In this document: in pieces, positions 42,315 through 50,982 of the stretch | Numbering within the stretch: the stretch's first letter is position 1 | How the letters are laid out: every line of letters begins with the position of its first letter | Assembly: GCA_051747385.1 (NCBI GenBank) | Contig: JBNJGB010000032.1 | Coordinates: 1-64,000 of the forward strand | Origin: JBNJGB01 sp051747385 | GTDB lineage: Bacteria; Myxococcota_A; UBA9042; PHBI01; JACKFB01 | Length of the DNA stretch: 64,000 nucleotides | Reading direction: 5' to 3' | Position numbers and translations under genes: made by a program | The notes under the pieces: model-generated | What the model saw: the letters and a program-made list of their open reading frames with translations, nothing else | What the model was told of the DNA's origin: nothing | The model's database searches: none

Positions 42315-42461
42315 GGGATCTCCCGCGGTGCGTTCGGCGGCATCGTCGGACACGGCCCGGTCCTCCGTCCAGCCCGGCCTCCCGGCACCGAGGAGGACGA
42401 GGACCTCCTGGCGCAGCTCGCGTCCCGAGCGGGCGCGGATACGAGGGTCGTCCGGTCCCGG

Positions 42462-42489
42462 TTGACGCGTCGCGTCCGACGTCTACGAT
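42462..42489 (+). promoter_or_regulatory. Sigma-70 promoter of the Cys-rich secreted protein
   Basis: TTGACG (42462-42467), a 16-nt spacer and TACGAT (42484-42489). Transcription would start near 42496, leaving about a 30-nt leader with AAGGAGG before ATG 42527. Confidence 0.6.
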
Positions 42490-42526
42490 ACGTCCGATCC
42501 GATACACACACCGGAAGGAGGTCCCC

Positions 42527-42982
42527 ATGCGGCACCTGCTCGTCACGCTCATCGCCCTCCCCCTGCTCGCCCTCGGCACCATGGGCGCGTCCGGCGACGG
42601 ATGCGAGCCCGGCACCACCCCGGAGCCCGGCCCCGCCACGGCGGGCCAGGCGGAGGACTGCACCGGAGACGTGGTCTGCGAAGGGGACGTCGAGGGCCTC
42701 CTCTGCGTGGAGTACTACGGCATCGCCGGACCCAGCGGCCCCACGTTCGCGTCCTGCGAGATCCCGTGCGTCGACAACGCGGACTGCCCCACCGGCCAGT
42801 CCTGCGGGACCATCGCCGACGGCCCCGGCGACGTCTGCCGCCCGGATCCGAACGCCGGCGCCGAGATCCCGTGCGGTCCCAACACGTGCGGTGAGGGCGA
42901 GTATTGCTGCAACGAGTCCTGCGGCATCTGCGCCCCCATCGGCGGCTACTGCACCCAGCAGTACTGCGGAGAGACGTACTGA
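42527..42982 (+). CDS. Small secreted Cys-rich protein
   Basis: A 151-residue exported protein with signal peptide LLVTLIALPLLALGTMGASG. The mature part holds 17 cysteines, including NADCPTGQSC and CGEGEYCCNESCGICAP. The latter pattern recurs in myxobacterial secreted proteins and probably forms a disulfide-bonded knot or EB-module-like domain. No catalytic motif is evident. It has a strong-looking promoter and an excellent ribosome site, so it may be made in quantity. Its function is unknown. Confidence 0.8.
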   Translation: MRHLLVTLIALPLLALGTMGASGDGCEPGTTPEPGPATAGQAEDCTGDVVCEGDVEGLLCVEYYGIAGPSGPTFASCEIPCVDNADCPTGQSCGTIADGPGDVCRPDPNAGAEIPCGPNTCGEGEYCCNESCGICAPIGGYCTQQYCGETY

Positions 42983-43054
42983 GGGGACCGCGGGAGGGGC
43001 GCCGCGAACGCGCTTCCGGTCCGGTGAGGGTTGTGACAGGATGCGCAGCCCTTG

Positions 43055-44500
43055 ATGTGGCGCGTCTCCCGGCCTGGTGATCCGCTGCTTCGCCCCGCGC
43101 TCGCGGGGTGGTTGGCGGCGCTCGTCCTCGGGCTGTCCGCCGACGTCCGGGCCGGGGCGCCGGACCCCACGGCCGGTGTGGAGGCCGTCGAGGGCGCCCC
43201 CCTCCCGGGGACCATCCGGAACCGGACCGTGGACGAGCGGCGTCCCGGCCAGGCGCTCCTGTGGGTTCCGCGGCTGGCCCTCTTCGTGCCCCGGATGCTC
43301 TACGAGGTGGCTACCGAGCCCCTCCGCCTCCTGAGCATGGCCCAGGAGCGCTATCGCCTCGACGAGAGGGTCACCGAGTTCTTCTTCAACGAGGAGGGGA
43401 CCTTCGGCGCCTATCCCACGGCCTTCATGGAGACGGGCTTCGGCCTGAACGTGGGCGCCCGGATCATCCACAAGGATCTCTTCGGCCGCAGCGAGTCCCT
43501 GCGGCTCCGCGCCGGGTTCGGCGGCCTGTTCAAGCAGGCCTACACGGCGCGGCTCGCCTCGGGGAATCGGCTCCCGGGCGGCGCCGTGGTGGCCCTGCAG
43601 GGAGGCTACGAGGTCACCCGCTCGAACCGGTTCTTCGGCCTGGGCAACGGAGAGCCCGCCGACGACGGCGCCTTGGAGCAGCCCATCGACCTCCGCGAGG
43701 AGGAGGTCTTCGCCCGGTCCGTGTACCGCCTTCGCGAGGCCTACGGGACGCTCACGGGCTCCGTGCGCCTGTCGGAGCGCCTGAAGCTGCGCCTCACCCA
43801 CCGCTGGTCGAGCCGCGAGGTGGAGCAGGGCGATCTCGGGCCGGGCGGCGAGGACTGGCTGTCGGAGGTGTACCTGGACGAGTCGCTGCCGGGCTCCGAC
43901 GTGCCCCTGGTGAGCGCCTACACGGAACTTCGGGCGGACGTGGACACGACCCGCACCCACTCCGTCGTGCTGCCGCGCGCGCTGCCCTCGGCGGGCTGGC
44001 AGGTGAACGCGTGGGCGGGGTGGCAGCAGGGCGTGGCCGAGGACCCGTCCCGCTTCGCGCGGGTGGGACTGGACGTCCAGCCCTATCTCGACCTCTTCGG
44101 CGGCGATCGCGTGCTGAGGCTCCGCCTTCGCCTGGTGGGAGCGCTGGCCCGGCGGGAGCACATCCCGTTCATGGATCTGCCCACCCTGGGCGGCCCCTTC
44201 CTGCTCCGGGGCTACCTGCGCGATCGCTTCCGGGGGCGTCTCACCGGGCTGACGACGGTGGAGTATCGCTGGCCCGTCCAGCCGAACTTCGCCGCCTACG
44301 TGTTCATGGACGCGGGGCGGGCCTGGGCAGACTTCGACGACGTCACCCTGGCGGGGACGCGGGTCGGCTTCGGCGGCGGCCTGCTGGTGTTCACCCCGGA
44401 CTCCTTCGTCATGGGCTTCCACGTCGCCTCCTCCCGGGACGGCGGCGTGTTCTTCAACCTCATCCTGGACCCGGTGCACGATCCCCGTGAGACGTACTGA
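43055..44500 (+). CDS. Omp85-like outer-membrane beta-barrel without POTRA domains
   Basis: A 481-residue outer-membrane protein. A signal peptide ends near ADVRA. Only about 70 residues, including LFVPRMLYEVATEPLRLL, precede the barrel, so there is no room for a POTRA domain. Sixteen or so amphipathic strands follow. GPFLLRGYLRDRFRGRLTG matches the conserved lid-loop motif (R/G-rich, ending RFRG) of the BamA/TamA surface-antigen domain, and YRWPVQPNFAAYVFMDAG is typical of the strands after it. The start is ATG 43055, and a TTG lies directly before it. The last 14 bp overlap the kinase-fold lipoprotein gene, so the two proteins are made together. The likely role is transport or assembly across the outer membrane, possibly of the partner. 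Confidence 0.8.
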   Translation: MWRVSRPGDPLLRPALAGWLAALVLGLSADVRAGAPDPTAGVEAVEGAPLPGTIRNRTVDERRPGQALLWVPRLALFVPRMLYEVATEPLRLLSMAQERYRLDERVTEFFFNEEGTFGAYPTAFMETGFGLNVGARIIHKDLFGRSESLRLRAGFGGLFKQAYTARLASGNRLPGGAVVALQGGYEVTRSNRFFGLGNGEPADDGALEQPIDLREEEVFARSVYRLREAYGTLTGSVRLSERLKLRLTHRWSSREVEQGDLGPGGEDWLSEVYLDESLPGSDVPLVSAYTELRADVDTTRTHSVVLPRALPSAGWQVNAWAGWQQGVAEDPSRFARVGLDVQPYLDLFGGDRVLRLRLRLVGALARREHIPFMDLPTLGGPFLLRGYLRDRFRGRLTGLTTVEYRWPVQPNFAAYVFMDAGRAWADFDDVTLAGTRVGFGGGLLVFTPDSFVMGFHVASSRDGGVFFNLILDPVHDPRETY

Positions 44501-46166
44501 CGCCGTCACCGCGCTGGTCGCCCTGACCCTCCTCGGGGGGTCGGGGTGCGCGTCCGCGCCGACGGGGCGCGTGCGGTTCGACAACGCCGACCCGGTGTGG
44601 ACGGTGAACGACCGGCGCCCCATGCCCCCGCCGGCCGAGCGCGAGTACCTGCGCAACACCATGGCCCTGGAGACCCTCCTGCGGAGGCCGGTCATCGACA
44701 CGCTGCGCGTCCCCGAGGAGCCACGCGCGCTGAACGTGAACGCCCTGGGCGAGGTGCCGGACTCCACCTGGTTCACCAACCGCGTCGGGCTGACCCCGGG
44801 GGACGTGGCTCGCGGGCCGGGTGATGGGAGCGGCCCCGACTTGTCCGAGCCCCTGCGGGTCCTGCGCTCGAAGAAGGGCGGGGCCCAGCCGGGCTTCCTG
44901 GTGGAGGACATCCGGGGCGACCGCTACATCCTGAAGTTCGACCACCCGCTGCACCCGGAGATGGAGACCGGGGCGGACGTCGTCGTCCAGCGCCTCCTCT
45001 GGGCGGTGGGCTATCACGTGCCGCAGGACTCGGTGATCCTCTTCCGGCGCGAGGACCTGGTGGTGGCCGAGGGCGCGACCCGGAAGACCCCGGCCGGCCG
45101 GAAGATCCCCCTCACCGAGGCGGACGTGGACGACACCCTGGCGCCGGTGCCGAAGACCGACGGGGGGCGCTGGCGGGGCCTGGTGAGCAAGTTCCTCCGC
45201 GGCGTGCCGGCTGGCGGATACGCCATGCGCGGGACCCGACCGGACGATCCCAACGACCTCGTCCCCCACCAGCACCGCCGCGATCTGCGCGGGCAGTGGA
45301 TCTTCTTCGCGTGGCTGGCCCACACGGACGTGAAGGAGGACAACGGCCTCGACATGTGGATCGAGGACCCGCCGGGCTCGGGCACGGGCCATCTGGTCCA
45401 CTACCTCGTGGACTTCGGCAAGGGCCTCGGCAGCAAGGGCCTCGGCGTGAACAACACCCAGGACACCTTCGGCCACCAGCTGGACTTCCGGCTGTTCTGG
45501 AAGTCGCTGCTGTCCTTCGGCCTGTGGCAGCGACCGTGGGAGGAGTCCATCCGGCCCGACATCGAGGGCGTGGGCCGCTTCGACGTGGAGCACCTGGACC
45601 CGTCGCACTTCCGCACGAGCCTGCCGTGGACGCCGTTCTGGCGGGCGGATCGCTTCGACGCCTTCTGGGCGGCGAAGATCCTGATGGACCTCACGCCCGC
45701 CCACATCGCGGCGGCGGTGGACCAGGGCCGCTACTCCGACCCGCGCGCCCGGGAGTATCTCGTCCGGACCCTCGTCGGGCGGCAGCGCAAGCTGGGGCGC
45801 TACTGGTTCCGGCGGGTGAACCCCCTGGGCCGGCTCCAGGTGGAGCGCGTCGAGGCCGGGTGGCGCCTGTGCGGGACGGACCTGCTGCTGGCCCATGGCC
45901 TCGCCCAGGCCGGACACGACACACGCTACGACCTGACCGCCTGGGACCGGGACGGCGAGCCCCTCGGCTGGCGCCGGACTCCGGAACCCACCGGGGACGG
46001 TCGGGTCTGCGTCGATCTCCCCCGCCCTCCAGGTGACGTCGACGGCTACACCATGATCGTCTGGAAGACCCGCCGCGCCGACGGCGCGCTGCCCCCGACC
46101 GTGATCCACCTGGCCCGCCGGCCCCGGGACGGCGTCCTCCGCGTCATCGGGCTGTACCGGCGCTGA
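44487..46166 (+). CDS. Exported lipoprotein with protein-kinase-like catalytic motifs
   Basis: A 559-residue lipoprotein (lipobox LGGSGC, Cys21). The central region shows the main protein-kinase motifs in order: Lys150 in RYILKFDHP (beta-3 lysine), Glu158 or Glu160 nearby as a helix-C candidate, a catalytic loop HTDVKEDN (His279, Asp281, Lys283, Asn286) with exactly the spacing of HRDLKPEN, and DFG at 309-311 in YLVDFGKGLG. This resembles an atypical kinase fold of the HipA/FAM20/CotH type. The C-terminal third (about 460-559) is beta-rich. As a lipoprotein it would sit outside the cytoplasm, where ATP is scarce, so the substrate and donor are open questions. It is coupled by overlap to the Omp85-like barrel. 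Confidence 0.7.
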   Translation: MRRTDAVTALVALTLLGGSGCASAPTGRVRFDNADPVWTVNDRRPMPPPAEREYLRNTMALETLLRRPVIDTLRVPEEPRALNVNALGEVPDSTWFTNRVGLTPGDVARGPGDGSGPDLSEPLRVLRSKKGGAQPGFLVEDIRGDRYILKFDHPLHPEMETGADVVVQRLLWAVGYHVPQDSVILFRREDLVVAEGATRKTPAGRKIPLTEADVDDTLAPVPKTDGGRWRGLVSKFLRGVPAGGYAMRGTRPDDPNDLVPHQHRRDLRGQWIFFAWLAHTDVKEDNGLDMWIEDPPGSGTGHLVHYLVDFGKGLGSKGLGVNNTQDTFGHQLDFRLFWKSLLSFGLWQRPWEESIRPDIEGVGRFDVEHLDPSHFRTSLPWTPFWRADRFDAFWAAKILMDLTPAHIAAAVDQGRYSDPRAREYLVRTLVGRQRKLGRYWFRRVNPLGRLQVERVEAGWRLCGTDLLLAHGLAQAGHDTRYDLTAWDRDGEPLGWRRTPEPTGDGRVCVDLPRPPGDVDGYTMIVWKTRRADGALPPTVIHLARRPRDGVLRVIGLYRR

Positions 46167-46184
46167 TGGCGCCCGGGCCGGGCC

Positions 46185-46216
46185 GAAAAGTGAGAAGTGA
46201 GTAGGTTTGACCCCAC
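46185..46216 (-). repeat. 32-bp dispersed element, copy 2 (inverted)
   Basis: The reverse complement of 40762-40793 at 31 of 32 positions. Its last base is the G of the TAG stop of the minus-strand cNMP-domain gene. Both copies therefore sit in the same orientation directly after a TAG stop codon, facing each other across 5.4 kb. Confidence 0.75.
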
Positions 46217-47175
46217 TAGGGGAGCCCGGCGGACTGCCGCTGGAGGTCCAGGATCTCCCGGTGCAGGGCGCGGACCAGCGCCATGCCCAACTCCGTGTCG
46301 TCCTCGAAGACGTCCATCATGCCGGCGGCGTCGCTCTCCAGGGCCACGAGCGGGGACAGGGTGGTGGCCGTGCCCCAGCGGGGCCGCTCGGCGAGGGCGG
46401 TCAGGACCCCGGCGGCGCTGTACGCGCGATAGCGCATGGCGCGGTCCTCCTCGGGGGTGACGGCGCGGATCTCGCCGCAGACCACGAACAGGACGCGATC
46501 GGCCCGGTCGCCCCGCCGCCAGAGCGTCTCGCCCGCGGGCACGCGGATCTCCGTCAGGCGGCGCGCCCACCCGGCCAGGGAGTCGACGCTGGCTCCCCGG
46601 AAGACCGGCATCCTTCGCAGGAAGAGCAGCCGCTCGACCAGGTCCAGGTCGCAGGCGGGGCAGGGCAGGTCCGGGACGGTCATGCGTCCCGGGATGATAC
46701 GCTCGGTGTACAGCTTCGACAGCTCGTCCAGGGCCGCCCCGGCGCCCGTGCGGAGGAAGCCCTGGAGCAGGGGGAAGTGCTCCTCGAGCAGCTCGAAGAA
46801 GACCTCGGCCGGGATCTCCAGGGCCAGCACGCGCGTCGTCGCCACCGCCCGGCGGCCCTCGGACGTGCCCGCCAGCAGCGCCAGGACTCCGACCCCGTGG
46901 CCCGGGCGCACGGTGACCACGGGGCGGCCGCGCTCGGAGACCTCCACCTGCCCTTCGGCGACGATGCGCAGGGCGTCGGGCGGCCGGCCGGGCTCCTGCA
47001 CCACCGCCCCACGGGGATAGGTCCGGGTGCGGGCGTGGCGCGCGAACACGTCCACGGCCTCCGGCGGCAGGGCCGAGATGGTGGGCAGGCTCCCCAGGAG
47101 CAGGCTGCGCTCGTAGGCGCCCAGCTCCGTGCGGCCCATCTCCGGCGCGGCGGCTCCCGGTGCGCTAGTCGGCAT
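46216..47175 (-). CDS. Protein with two degenerate cNMP-binding domains
   Basis: A 319-residue cytoplasmic protein with two tandem cyclic-nucleotide-binding folds (residues about 30-150 and 185-305): YPRGAVVQEPGRPPDALRIV and VPAGETLWRRGDRADRVLFV are the strand-turn patterns. In both, the phosphate-binding cassette lacks the usual Arg context (VGVLALLAGTSEGRRAVATT in the first), so nucleotide binding is doubtful. A CPAC pair lies between the domains. There is no helix-turn-helix, so it is not a Crp-type regulator. Its ATG overlaps the stop of the nucleotide-carrier/HEAT gene by 11 bp, which suggests that the two products act as one complex. Confidence 0.8.
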   Translation of the reverse strand: MPTSAPGAAAPEMGRTELGAYERSLLLGSLPTISALPPEAVDVFARHARTRTYPRGAVVQEPGRPPDALRIVAEGQVEVSERGRPVVTVRPGHGVGVLALLAGTSEGRRAVATTRVLALEIPAEVFFELLEEHFPLLQGFLRTGAGAALDELSKLYTERIIPGRMTVPDLPCPACDLDLVERLLFLRRMPVFRGASVDSLAGWARRLTEIRVPAGETLWRRGDRADRVLFVVCGEIRAVTPEEDRAMRYRAYSAAGVLTALAERPRWGTATTLSPLVALESDAAGMMDVFEDDTELGMALVRALHREILDLQRQSAGLP

Positions 47176-49909
47176 GGGCGGTCCTCCGCGTCCCGTGCTC
47201 GTGGCGTCCGTGGCCCCGCAAGAGCTCCAGGGCCCGGCGCAGCACCTCCCGCGTGGGCTCGTCCTCCTCGCCCTCCCGCTCCGCGAGGGTCTCCAGGTGC
47301 GGCAGGAAGTGCTCCATGCGCAGCTCGCCCACGTGATACGCGGTGAGCCCCCGCAGGGAGCCCGTGCCGCTGCAGAGCATCTCCTCCATGAGCGCCTCGT
47401 AGTCGGCGGGCGGGGGCGGAGCCCAGTCACCCCCCAGGGCCAGGCGCTCCTCGAGGTCCCCGTCGCCCACCAGGGCCAGCAGCGGATCCCGCAGCCGCGG
47501 CCCCACCACGTAGTCCAGCAGCTCCAGGCTGCTGGCGCGGGTCCGGCGCGCCGGCGAGAACAGCCCGTGGTGGACGCGCTCCAGGTCCTCGTAGGGGTTG
47601 AGGAGTCCCAGCAGGCGGAAGATGCGCTCCACGGCGTGGACGAGCTTGTCGCGCACCAGACCCAGGAGGAGCTCGTGGCCGACCGTCCGCCGCGCGGGCT
47701 CCTCGCGCGTGCCAAGCTCCAGGCCCTGCTGCCAGCGCAGCAGCATGAAGGCGCGCTCCAGCTCCAGGTCCAGCGCGGCGCGGACGGGGGCCTCGTCGAG
47801 CCGCATCTCCGGGTGGTCGGCGCGGATCCGGCCGAGGCCCCGCAGGATCTTGTAGCGGAGCATGGAGGAGGGCTCCTCGCCCAGGTGGCGGACGAGGATC
47901 GGCGCGGCGGCCTCGGCCGGGAAGCGGCTGATCGTCCTCGGCAGGTGCTCGCGGACGGCCCGCGGCAGCGACGGTTCGCGGAGGGCCCGCTCGAGGTGGG
48001 CCAGGGCCTCGTCGCCGTATCCCAGCAGGGCGCGTCGGGCCGGCGGGCGGGTCGTCCGGTGGCCGAGCATGTCCACCAGGACGTCCAGGAAGGCCGGATC
48101 CCCGACCGCGCCCATGGCGTCGGCCACCGCAGCGCGGACCTCCGGCACCGGATCCCCCGCCAGGTCGAGCAGCAGCGGAGCGAAGCGTGGGTGGGGGCGG
48201 TGTGCGACGGCGGCCGCGATGGCCTCGCGGGCGCCCGGTACGTCCGCGCAGGTCAGTCGCTCCAGGAGGCGACGGCTCTCGTCCTCGTCCAGGTGCTCCG
48301 AGGCCACCAGGCCGACGCAGGCGGTGGCCCGCACGGGCAGGTCCGGGTCGTCCGACAGGGCCTCCAGGCGCTCCGGGTCGGTCGCCACGGTGAGCCGCGC
48401 GCGCAGGGCCGCGACGCGCACGGGCCCCTCCCCGTGGAGGACCAGCCGATCGGCGAGGGACAGGAAGTCCGTCCGCCCCGCCTCGGCGAACAGGTCCAGG
48501 GCCCGCATCACGATGGCCTCGGAGGGGTGGTGCAGGATGAGGGCCGGGATCAGGTCCACCCGCTCCGCCCGGGCCAGGAGGTTCATGGCCGCGAGGACCT
48601 CCGCGTCGTCGGCGCTGTTGAGCGCCCGGATCAGGGCCTCCAGGGACACCAGGTCCAGCTCCGGCAGGCTCGAGCGTGTCTCGATGGCGCCCTCCCGGAG
48701 CGTGCTGCGGAAGAGATCCAGATAGGGCCGGCGCAGGCCGAGGCCGACCGCGATCCACGCGATGCACAGCGTCACCACTCCCACGACGATCCAGGTGGCG
48801 TCCCCACCCACGGCGATCACAGCTAGGATGAGCAGGGAGGCCAGGGCCTGGCTCCCCCGGTGGCCCACGACGTCGAAGAAGTTCTTCGCGTGGCGCCGGA
48901 GGTGCGGCGGGATGGGCAGGTAGAGGACCTCGACGGCCGTCCGGTGGAGCGAGTGCTTCAGGGTCCCGTCCACGGCCAGCAGGATCAGCGCCGCCACCAG
49001 CCCGCCGCCGGCGAGGATGCCGGTCGCCGCCAGCACCAGGAGCATGGGAAAGAGCAGCACGGCCCGCTGGACGCCCAGCTTGCGGATGGCGACGCCCGTG
49101 AGCATCACCTGGGCGAGCATGGCGAGCAGGTTGAGGCCGATGTAGACGTTCGCGAAGAAGCGGCCGAGGTCCGCCTCCTGCACGTGCGCGTCCACCTGGG
49201 CCATGAAGACCCAGTCCACCAGCTTGAGGGCGACCGTCGACAGGACGACCAGCAGCCCCAGGCGCGCGATGAAGGGGTGCGCCGCGATGGCCCGGACGCA
49301 CGCCCGGAGGTCCGGGCTGCCCGGAGCGGGGCTCTCCGCCGCCGTGGCCCGGCTCAGGAGCAGGGGGCCGGCGGTCGCGAGGGCGAGCAGCCCCGCCGCG
49401 GCGAGGAGGAGCACCTCGGGAGGCCACCAGGTGGTGAGGAGCCGGGCGATGGCCGCGCCCGCGACGGCACCCGTCAGGCTGCCCGCGCCTATGAGCCCGT
49501 ACAGGCGCTTGGCCTCCGTGACCGTGAAGAACTGCCCGAGGAGCAGCCAGAGGCGGGTCACGGCCAGGGTGGCGAAGACCCCCGCCCAGACGTACAGCGC
49601 GTAAAGCACCCACGGCCCGCCGCGCTCCACGAGCGGCAGGAATCCCGCCGTGACGGCCGCGGACAGCCCCAGCCAGCCGGCCACGGCCCGGCGGCTCCAC
49701 ACGGAGACCTGCATGGCCACGGCCATGGAGGCGCCGGCGATGGCCAGGTAGACCCAGGGGAGCTGCTCCGGCGCCAGGCTCGCCAGGAACAGGGCGTCCC
49801 GGGCGGTGTCCACCAGGACGAAGCCGGCCAGGACCAGGAAGAGGGTCCCGGTGGCGACGAAGACGTTCCGGCGCTCGTGGGAGCGGACTGTGGGGAGCAG
49901 GCGCGGCAC
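47165..49909 (-). CDS. Nucleotide-carrier-like (MFS-type) membrane protein with HEAT repeats
   Basis: A 914-residue protein. The N-terminal 415 residues form about 11-12 membrane helices resembling Npt/AAA-type ADP/ATP carriers and their MFS-like relatives: GTLFLVLAGFVLVDTARDAL, WVYLAIAGASMAVAMQVSV, EAKRLYGLIGAGSLTGAVAG, ARLGLLVVLSTVALKLVDW. Residues about 430-914 are HEAT-like helical repeats (DPVPEVRAAVADAMGAVGDP, DLPVRATACVGLVASEHL). The start is GTG 49909 with GAGGG upstream. In other bacteria such carrier-HEAT proteins occur beside cNMP-domain proteins, as here. The HEAT part is probably cytoplasmic and may bind the partner at 46216. Whether it transports nucleotides is unproven. Confidence 0.8.
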   Translation of the reverse strand: MPRLLPTVRSHERRNVFVATGTLFLVLAGFVLVDTARDALFLASLAPEQLPWVYLAIAGASMAVAMQVSVWSRRAVAGWLGLSAAVTAGFLPLVERGGPWVLYALYVWAGVFATLAVTRLWLLLGQFFTVTEAKRLYGLIGAGSLTGAVAGAAIARLLTTWWPPEVLLLAAAGLLALATAGPLLLSRATAAESPAPGSPDLRACVRAIAAHPFIARLGLLVVLSTVALKLVDWVFMAQVDAHVQEADLGRFFANVYIGLNLLAMLAQVMLTGVAIRKLGVQRAVLLFPMLLVLAATGILAGGGLVAALILLAVDGTLKHSLHRTAVEVLYLPIPPHLRRHAKNFFDVVGHRGSQALASLLILAVIAVGGDATWIVVGVVTLCIAWIAVGLGLRRPYLDLFRSTLREGAIETRSSLPELDLVSLEALIRALNSADDAEVLAAMNLLARAERVDLIPALILHHPSEAIVMRALDLFAEAGRTDFLSLADRLVLHGEGPVRVAALRARLTVATDPERLEALSDDPDLPVRATACVGLVASEHLDEDESRRLLERLTCADVPGAREAIAAAVAHRPHPRFAPLLLDLAGDPVPEVRAAVADAMGAVGDPAFLDVLVDMLGHRTTRPPARRALLGYGDEALAHLERALREPSLPRAVREHLPRTISRFPAEAAAPILVRHLGEEPSSMLRYKILRGLGRIRADHPEMRLDEAPVRAALDLELERAFMLLRWQQGLELGTREEPARRTVGHELLLGLVRDKLVHAVERIFRLLGLLNPYEDLERVHHGLFSPARRTRASSLELLDYVVGPRLRDPLLALVGDGDLEERLALGGDWAPPPPADYEALMEEMLCSGTGSLRGLTAYHVGELRMEHFLPHLETLAEREGEEDEPTREVLRRALELLRGHGRHEHGTRRTAHAD

Positions 49910-50182
49910 GGATCCCTCGGCGACGGTCGCCCCGAAGTCTGCCCGATGGGTCCGCCCCGGGCCAGGGGCGAACGGCGGGCCGGGAGCGAACCGCGGGCCG
50001 GGGGAATCCCCGGCGCGCGGACTGCGTCTACCGCAGTCGGGGGGGGCCGGGCTAAGCTGCGGGAGGACGGGTTCGGAGTATGTCCGCGCAGACCACGGGG
50101 TCGGGAATGGCCCCGTGGACGGCGGCGTTGCATTGTCGAGGCCGACCCCGTCCCCGTCCATCCTGCGGCCCGGAGAACCACG
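49910..50182. other. 273-bp divergent intergenic region with 18-bp repeats
   Basis: Lies between the carrier-HEAT gene and the response regulator. It contains three imperfect 18-bp repeats at 49959-50012 and no standard start codon in frame with the response regulator. Confidence 0.5.
49959..50012. repeat. Three imperfect 18-bp tandem repeats
   Basis: Units start at 49959, 49977 and 49995 with GGGCCAGGGGCGAA, GGGCCGGGAGCGAA and GGGCCGGGGGAATC. They lie 50-100 bp upstream of the carrier-HEAT start. The spacing of 18 bp would place binding sites on shifting faces of the helix. Confidence 0.55.
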
Positions 50183-50905
50183 ATCTACACGCAACCGCTC
50201 AGGATCCTGGTGGTCGAGGACGACGAGGTCGATCGGATGGCGATGCGCCGCGCGCTGAAGCGCTCGGAGATACCGTTCGTCCTCGAGGAGGCGGCCGATC
50301 TCCGGCAGTCGGACGGGCACATCGCCGGCGGGGAGCTGGACTGCATCCTGCTCGACCTGCGCCTGCCGGACGGCGACGGCTTCTCCCTGCTGGATCGGGC
50401 CCGGGCCGAGCCGGAGTCCTGGCCGCCCCTCATCGTGCTCACCGGCGTCGACGACACGCCCACCGGGATCGAGGCCATGCGCCGGGGTGCGGAGGACTAC
50501 CTGGTGAAGGGCCAGGTCAGCGGAGATCAGCTCGTCCGCGCGATCCGCTACGCCATCGAGCGTCATCGCCTGCGCCGGACCCTGGCGGACCGGGTCCGCG
50601 AGCTGGAGGAGCTGATGGAGCGGGTGCAGACCCTGGAGGGGTTGCTGCCCATGTGCTCCTGGTGCAAGTCCATCCGCGACAACGAGAACTACTGGCTGTC
50701 GGTGGAGGAGTACCTGGAGCAGCACTCCGAGGCCACGTTCAGCCACGGCATCTGCCCGAAGTGCTACGAGGCGCACATCGAGCCCGAGCTGAAGGACGGC
50801 GAGGGGCCCCGCTCCCGAGGGCGTCGCTTCACGCCTCGGGACGTCGAGAGCGCCTCGTCGGCCCGCCGGACCAGGCTCGGGACCCCGTCGGCGGAGGGCG
50901 ACTGA
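50183..50905 (+). CDS. Response regulator with C-terminal Cys-pair output domain; start unclear
   Basis: At least 240 residues. The receiver domain is complete: strand 1 PLRILVVEDDEVD, phospho-Asp in CILLDLRLPDGDG, Thr in VLTGVDD and Lys in DYLVKGQ. A coiled segment (RVRELEELMERVQTLEG) leads to MCSWCKSIRDNENYW and HGICPKCYE. This double CxxC module appears at the C-termini of many deltaproteobacterial PAS/receiver proteins and may bind zinc. No ATG, GTG or TTG lies in frame ahead of strand 1. ATC 50183, 8 nt after CGGAGAA, or ATT 50132 are the best candidates. There is no DNA-binding output, so it may act through protein contacts. A cognate kinase is not adjacent. Confidence 0.8.
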   Translation: MYTQPLRILVVEDDEVDRMAMRRALKRSEIPFVLEEAADLRQSDGHIAGGELDCILLDLRLPDGDGFSLLDRARAEPESWPPLIVLTGVDDTPTGIEAMRRGAEDYLVKGQVSGDQLVRAIRYAIERHRLRRTLADRVRELEELMERVQTLEGLLPMCSWCKSIRDNENYWLSVEEYLEQHSEATFSHGICPKCYEAHIEPELKDGEGPRSRGRRFTPRDVESASSARRTRLGTPSAEGD

Positions 50906-50925
50906 GGCGTCCCGCCCCGGGCACG

Positions 50926-50958
50926 AAAAAGGGCGGAGCCCCTCGCGAGACCCCGCCC
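50926..50958 (-). terminator. Intrinsic terminator of the RRM gene
   Basis: On the minus strand GGGCGG pairs with CCGCCC around an inner CTCGCGAG, followed by five T. It lies 25 bp after the RRM stop and could also slow transcripts from the response regulator. Confidence 0.75.
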
Positions 50959-50982
50959 TCCGTCAGCGCTCCGGGCGCCGGG

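Noticed and set aside
42315..44911. A long minus-strand frame over the barrel and lipoprotein genes
   Set aside because: No domain text. The plus-strand genes show a signal peptide, a barrel motif and a lipobox.
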